Positions 59,701 through 64,000 of a DNA stretch of 64,000 nucleotides are shown in pieces. The stretch covers positions 49,826,517 to 49,890,516 of the forward strand of contig NC_079490.1 in assembly GCF_020520425.1 (NCBI RefSeq), in the 5' to 3' direction. Within the stretch, counting starts at the first letter, position 1, and every line of letters starts with the position of its first letter. A model generated the notes under the pieces. That model ran no database searches. It had not been told where the DNA came from and was given only the letters and a program-made list of their open reading frames with translations. This DNA comes from Spinacia oleracea (lineage: Eukaryota > Streptophyta > Magnoliopsida > Caryophyllales > Amaranthaceae). The position numbers were made by a program, and so were the translations under genes.

Positions 59701-59822
59701 TACTCATTTTCTTCCTACATAAGAGCTATTTGCAAGTTCCTTTGCCAGTCAAGGAAGTTTTTCCCGTTCAACCTCTCCTTTTCGAGAATTGATCGGATGT
59801 TGAATGAATTGTTGTTTGCCAT
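56765..59822 (-). pseudogene. Copia-A gag, protease, integrase and N-terminal RT
   Basis: ATG 59822 (MANNNSFNIRSILEKE) starts gag, with zinc knuckle CFYCKKKGHWKRDC. The protease has LDRGCGSH where D-T/S-G is expected. GAG-pre-integrase/zinc region (LWHCRLGHINLKR, CESCLLGKM), integrase core (HTDVCGPM, DRGGEY, PQWNGVSERRNRTL), then RT (QWQEAMLSELDSM, KARLVAKGYRQVHG, TAFLNGVL, LYVDDILL). Breaks: in-frame TAG at 59715-59717 and 58887-58889, and a frameshift near 57690 between integrase and RT. The region ends at the Athila insertion in the RT. Confidence 0.92.
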
Positions 59823-60355
59823 AGTAAAACTACAATTGAAAAAGAATAAACAAATAAATAACCATTCACAGTTTCTCTTGATAAATTCAAATTCTAGCAA
59901 TCATGCATAATTTATCATTTATTAAGCATTTTATTCAAGTTATGTGTTCCGGCAGGTGTGAATAAAATGATTCCAAGATCCTTAAATCATTGAAGAATTA
60001 AGCACATTATGTATTTAGACTCAATTCTAAAATATTTTAGGTAAGAAAAGCCTTTGCTAATAGTCTAGGAACTCCTCTTGGTTGATAGGTACGTCTAAGA
60101 ACTTATTAGGTAAACCTATCTCATTTGCCACGACATAAAAGGACTCCTTACTTATATCGTTGAGTTTCACCAAAACTAACATGTACTCACAATTATTTGT
60201 GTACCTTACCCCTTTAGGATCAATAAGTAACACCTCGCTATGGTGGAAAACTATTACTAAGATTGATGTAAAGGTTAATCCAAGTAGTGTTATTTTGGCA
60301 TGGCACCTTTTAACTCAATTTTAAAGTTTGGAACTTAAGGCTCTTACTATGTTGG
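59823..60355 (-). other. Copia-A 5' leader, partial
   Basis: Non-coding, matches the copia-B leader 40530-40960, and ends abruptly at the copia-C LTR. Confidence 0.7.
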
Positions 60356-61373
60356 TGAAGGAAATATGTCCTTCACCCAAGGTGCATTAAGTCTAATACA
60401 AAGGTTCAGATTAATTGCGAACAATTAATTCAGTGAGATCAAGTGATCGGAACAGCTAGCTGGAGCAATGCTTCCGATCAGTGAGTTCTAATGGATATTG
60501 AACTCACAACTTACTCTTGACTGAACCACAAGGTCACACCAATGACACGTAACAGATCACCGGATTAAATGAATCGGAAATTCATTTAATAGCCTTTCGG
60601 GATTTAAGTTGGAAACGTATTATACGATACGACCTTGCATCGGAATCGTATATCGTATCGCGAATATTCGTAAGCTAGGCGAGACGAATAAATCGTATCG
60701 TACGACGGTGATTCGTCGTATACGAAACGATAAATAATATATCGGAAATATATTTAATCGCGAATACGAGGAGCGGCCCACGAGCCGAGTGCACGAAGCA
60801 CTCAAGGCCCATGGGCGCGCGCACGACTAGGCGAGCAAGCAAAGAAAACGCAGCAGCAGCGAGGCCCTTGTGGCGCGGAGCTGTGCGCGTGCGTGCGGGC
60901 CAAGACCACGACACAGCAACAGCGCGGCCCATGGCCCAGTTGCTGTGCGTGTCCGTGTGTTTGGCGTGCGGGCTTGCTATCCGGCCTTGCCTCATGGCTT
61001 GGTCGGTTAGTAAGGTTATGTAAATAACCTTATAACCTATTTTCCAACTTAGCACAATCATAACACAACACACACAACCCTAGGAGAAAACAGAGAACCC
61101 TAATTCTCTCTGTGCCTCCATAGTGTGTTCATCCCAAAAGGCAAAGTATCTTGATTGATTGTCTAAGCTACGATAATCAAGACGGATCTGAACGTGTTGG
61201 TGAACCAAGTAGAGGAATGACAAGTGGAGTTCTTTGTTAATTCGTGTTCGTTGACATATTATTGTGGAAAACACGCTTCGAATGTAAGTTTGCTTAATCT
61301 GTGCTTTATACATGTTTCCTGGCTTTGGGGATTGTTCCGCACATGTTATTATGTTTAACTGTATTCCCCTACA
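60356..61373 (+). repeat. Copia-C 5' LTR
   Basis: 1,018 bp, TGAAGGAAATATG to CCCCTACA. Contains a cluster of tcgtatcg/tacgat motifs (60616-60735) and a GC-rich island (60770-60990). Confidence 0.8.
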
Positions 61374-61374
61374 G

Positions 61375-61388
61375 TGGTATCATGAGCC
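61375..61388 (+). promoter_or_regulatory. Copia-C primer-binding site
   Basis: TGGTATCATGAGCC one base after the LTR end; the same spacing is seen in copia-B. Confidence 0.75.
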
Positions 61389-63895
61389 TTATGTATTCAA
61401 AGCATGAATTAGCATGATCATTATTGTTTTTGCATCTGTCGAAAAATTTGGAATTTTTGTTGATTTTTCGGAATTTTTACGAATTATTGGATGAATTGCG
61501 TAATAATCACGTCCGAAATAAAAAATGTTCGTATTTCGAGTTTTAAAACCCTAATTTGATTGAAAACGATTTGCTAAGATCAACTCATGAGAACGGAATT
61601 GCAAAAACAGGCCTCGAAGTGTCGTTTTTTGGGCGTTTTTGTTAATTTTTCATTAAAAATTAAAAGTGTCGAACAGTAATTCAATTAAAAGGTCGACCTA
61701 AGCTACTCGAAATTGCTTTAAATTTTTATACAATCTTGCTGTGTATATTCTTGATCTATGGTAAAAATTTCAGATTTTTCCGATAAGTATAAACCCTAAT
61801 TTTGCCTTTCCCCAATTCGTAAAATTTGAAACCCTAATTGCATTTTAATTAATTTTGGTTTAATAATTCGGTTAATTGGGAAAGGGTATATAATTTCATG
61901 GGTCAGTGGATAATTTTAAAAATTATTGGATTAAAAATGGTTTCGTTAATTTTAATCGCACTTAAACCAAATTATTAAAAATCTGAAATTTAAATGTTAA
62001 AGAACGATTTAAAGCTTCGGATTTTATTAATTAAAAGTTCAAATTTTGATGTTGATTCGTTCGTTCATAAAAAATTTGAATAATGTTAGCCTTTGATTTA
62101 ATATTTTACGAAATTGGATTGTCGTTAAAGTTTATTAAATCGTTAAAAATCGTTGTTTTTCGAAAATAAAAATCGTAACTTTTTGAAAAATAAAATTAAT
62201 GCAAGTTCGTGAAATTAAATTAAATCTTAATTGAGTTGGTCCGTACCACGAACCAAAGGAACGAACACGAGTGTGGTGGACGTATGGCTCGTCGAGCCAT
62301 ACGGGCTGCTACACGAAGGCCGAGCCGCAGCGACACGGGCAGCAGCAAGCGTGCTACGTGCCTCGTGCGCGCTGGGCGAGGAAGGGGCAGGCGGAACGCT
62401 TGCGGGGGATGCGACGAAGCAAGGCGCGAGCCACGCGATGTCCAGCACACACGAACGCACAACACGCATCGTAGGGGCAGCGGTGCTGCGGGGACGCGCG
62501 CGCGCGAGGGGCCTGGGGGTGTGCAAACCTTGCTCGTGCGCCTCTTGGGCCACACGCAAGGCATAGGGCTGGGCGCAAGCCTAGCCCAACTACGTAATCG
62601 GACTTTTTTCGTTGAAAATTGTTTATTTCGTCGGGCTTCGTATATTTGCATTAATTTGGGCTAACGGGATATTTAATTTAATATTTTATTTGCTTGGGCC
62701 GGGCCGCGAGTTTTAATTTAATATTTCATAATTAATTATCCGGAATAATTATTGGTTTGAGTGGGAGCCACTAAATGAAATTAAAATGAAATAATTATTT
62801 TAATTATTGTCGTAGGTCGCATTATTTTAATTAAATTCAATTTTAATTAGAATAAAGTCTAAGGATTAATAATTTGGAAATTGATTAATCTTTTAGGACG
62901 CGTTTATGTGAACGTGAATTTTAATTAATTCACGTAAATACTTGCTTATTAATATGGGCCATTCGTTTTAGCACACGAATGGATGAATGCATAGAATATA
63001 TATTTTATGTAATGCAGGTACTCCAAGTGACTAGTATGGCCAAATTTAGGATAGTTAAATACGGTCTGCGTACCGTTCTATCTTTGAATGTAAAGTTTTA
63101 AGTATGGTCTGCGTACCATGGAATTTTGATGTAATTTATTATTTTCAAGTATTTCTAAGTTTAGAACTTTAAGTTAGCATTTGAACGAAGATTCAAGACG
63201 ATGCCAAGCTAACAAGGAGGTGATGAAGATTGGATGCTTCAAGACAAGAAGTTTTGGGCCATACTAGATCACCATTTATTTATGCAATTTAATATATATA
63301 TATATATATATATATATGAATGTATGAATGTATGTATGCTTTGCATGAACAGGTTGTTTCATATGAATCTATTAGATTAAGTTCACTAAATAATCGAACC
63401 AACATAGAAACAACTAGGTCCAAGTAATATTGAGTTTAAAAATTGCCTTCCGAATCAAGCACTTACAAAAATCTAGGGATCTAAGATAGTAGGTTTACGC
63501 TAAAGCGAGGTGCTATTTTAGTTGACTTAGGTGGTAAGGCGTCCTAAAGGAGCACGTTGATTGTGGTTACAACTCAAACAACAATGGCATTAAGTTGTGG
63601 CAATGGGATAAATTATGGCATCAATTTATTAACCAAGAGTGATTTGGAGATTACTAGCAATAGGTTTTGCTTACCTAAAATCTTAAACTACTTAAGACAT
63701 GCTAAAGCTGCTTAAGGATTTAGGACTTTTGGGGTCTTGGAATCGTTTCATTCATTTTGGACCATGTTTTTTGCTTTTTGCATGAATGAAATGTTTTAAT
63801 AGCTTTAATGATTGCATGTTTTGCTTTTATTTCAAAGTTATTGAATTGTATGAATGGTTATTTATTGCAAATTCTTTTCGATTGTAGTAATCAAA
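61389..63895 (+). other. Copia-C 5' leader with GC island and AT microsatellite
   Basis: Long untranslated leader. 62228-62580 is a GC-rich island with composition-driven ORFs on both strands. 63292-63317 is (TA)n followed by gaatgtat repeats. 63480-63760 resembles, inverted, the copia-A/B leader (cctaaagg, aggtgctat, gcttacctaaaat). Confidence 0.6.
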
Positions 63896-64000
63896 ATGGC
63901 CGCAAACAATAACACTTTCAATCTGCGTTCAATTCTCGACAAGGAGAAGTTGAATGGCAACAATTTCCTCGACTGGCAAAGGAACTTACAAATAGTTCTT
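63896..64000 (+). CDS. Copia-C gag, N-terminal 35 codons (continues past window)
   Basis: ATG 63896 opens a frame reading MAANNNTFNLRSILDKEKL and ending at the window edge with QRNLQIVL. It aligns residue for residue with copia-A gag (MANNNSFNIRSILEKERL), differing at a handful of positions. No stop is seen, and codon 35 lies just before the place where copia-A has its first nonsense codon. Gag forms the particle that packages element RNA. Whether the rest is intact cannot be seen. Confidence 0.85.
   Translation, partial: MAANNNTFNLRSILDKEKLNGNNFLDWQRNLQIVL

Larger units (their letters stand above)
29615..60355 (-). mobile_element. Copia-A: BARE/Angela-like Ty1/copia element, split by nested insertions
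   Basis: 3' LTR (29615-30985), 3' untranslated region, C-terminal RT/RNase H (31854-32719), then after the 24-kb Athila insertion the rest of gag-pol (56765-59822) and part of the leader (59823-60355). The leader is cut by copia-C, so the 5' LTR lies beyond the window. Order RT after integrase and the gag type identify copia. The CCAAG flank (29610-29614) is a candidate target duplication whose partner is not visible. Confidence 0.9.
60356..64000 (+). mobile_element. Copia-C: BARE/Angela-like copia element, 5' part (runs off window)
   Basis: Plus-strand 5' LTR, primer-binding site, 2.5-kb leader and start of gag. The gag N-terminus is closely similar to copia-A gag. Inserted in the copia-A leader after 'ctatgttgg'. 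The right end and target duplication are outside the window. Confidence 0.88.

Noticed and set aside
62220..62664. Five overlapping ORFs in the copia-C leader
   Set aside because: GC-island artefact lying between a primer-binding site and gag; no domain.

Overview
This is a repeat-dominated stretch of a plant nuclear genome. Plant LTR-retrotransposon lineages (Tekay-type chromovirus, Athila, BARE/Angela-like copia), Stowaway MITEs, a TRIM, a nuclear-type tRNA-Arg gene with Pol III boxes, and a fragment of a wall-associated-kinase (WAK) gene all point to a dicot. The LTR families look to me like those of Caryophyllales (spinach/beet relatives), but that is an impression from memory. No intact protein-coding host gene is visible.

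Layout. 1-1319: the 3' part of a Tat/Ogre-like LTR, plus strand. 1320-4228: AT-rich DNA with two elements that have inverted ends. 4229-4301: tRNA-Arg(CCG). 4301-15860: a triplet of ~450-bp tandem units, probably upstream subrepeats of a second Tat/Ogre-like LTR whose TATA/leader-like part lies at 15861-16060. Two Stowaway MITEs sit in unit 1, and a nearly complete Tekay-type Ty3/gypsy element (5709-15347, minus, target-site duplication GACTA) sits in unit 2. 17036-18155: a TRIM whose primer-binding region is split by a 684-bp hAT-like MITE. 19052-23305: a dead copia gag element arranged as a large inverted repeat, flanked by a direct duplication of host DNA, with a 1.3-kb hAT-like element in one arm that itself carries a Stowaway. 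26064-27527: a 21-bp minisatellite array of roughly 70 units. About 29100-29614: a WAK pseudogene cut by a retrotransposon.

29615-60355 is a nested stack. Copia-A (minus) sits in the WAK relic. An Athila-type element (32725-56759, minus, duplication CCAGT) sits in copia-A's reverse transcriptase. Copia-B (34277-44560, minus, duplication CGATC), a decayed relative of copia-A, sits in Athila's 3' LTR. A 378-bp Tat-type LTR fragment (50229-50606) sits in Athila's integrase. Copia-C (60356 to beyond the window, plus) sits in copia-A's leader.

The coding parts are gag, protease, reverse transcriptase, RNase H and integrase genes, plus one Athila env-like ORF. All internal coding regions that lie wholly inside the window carry nonsense codons or frameshifts. 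Copia-C gag is open only as far as it can be read. Coordinates of LTR ends rest on TG...CA ends and matched target duplications where both are visible. Family names are assigned by remembered motifs, not by a search.
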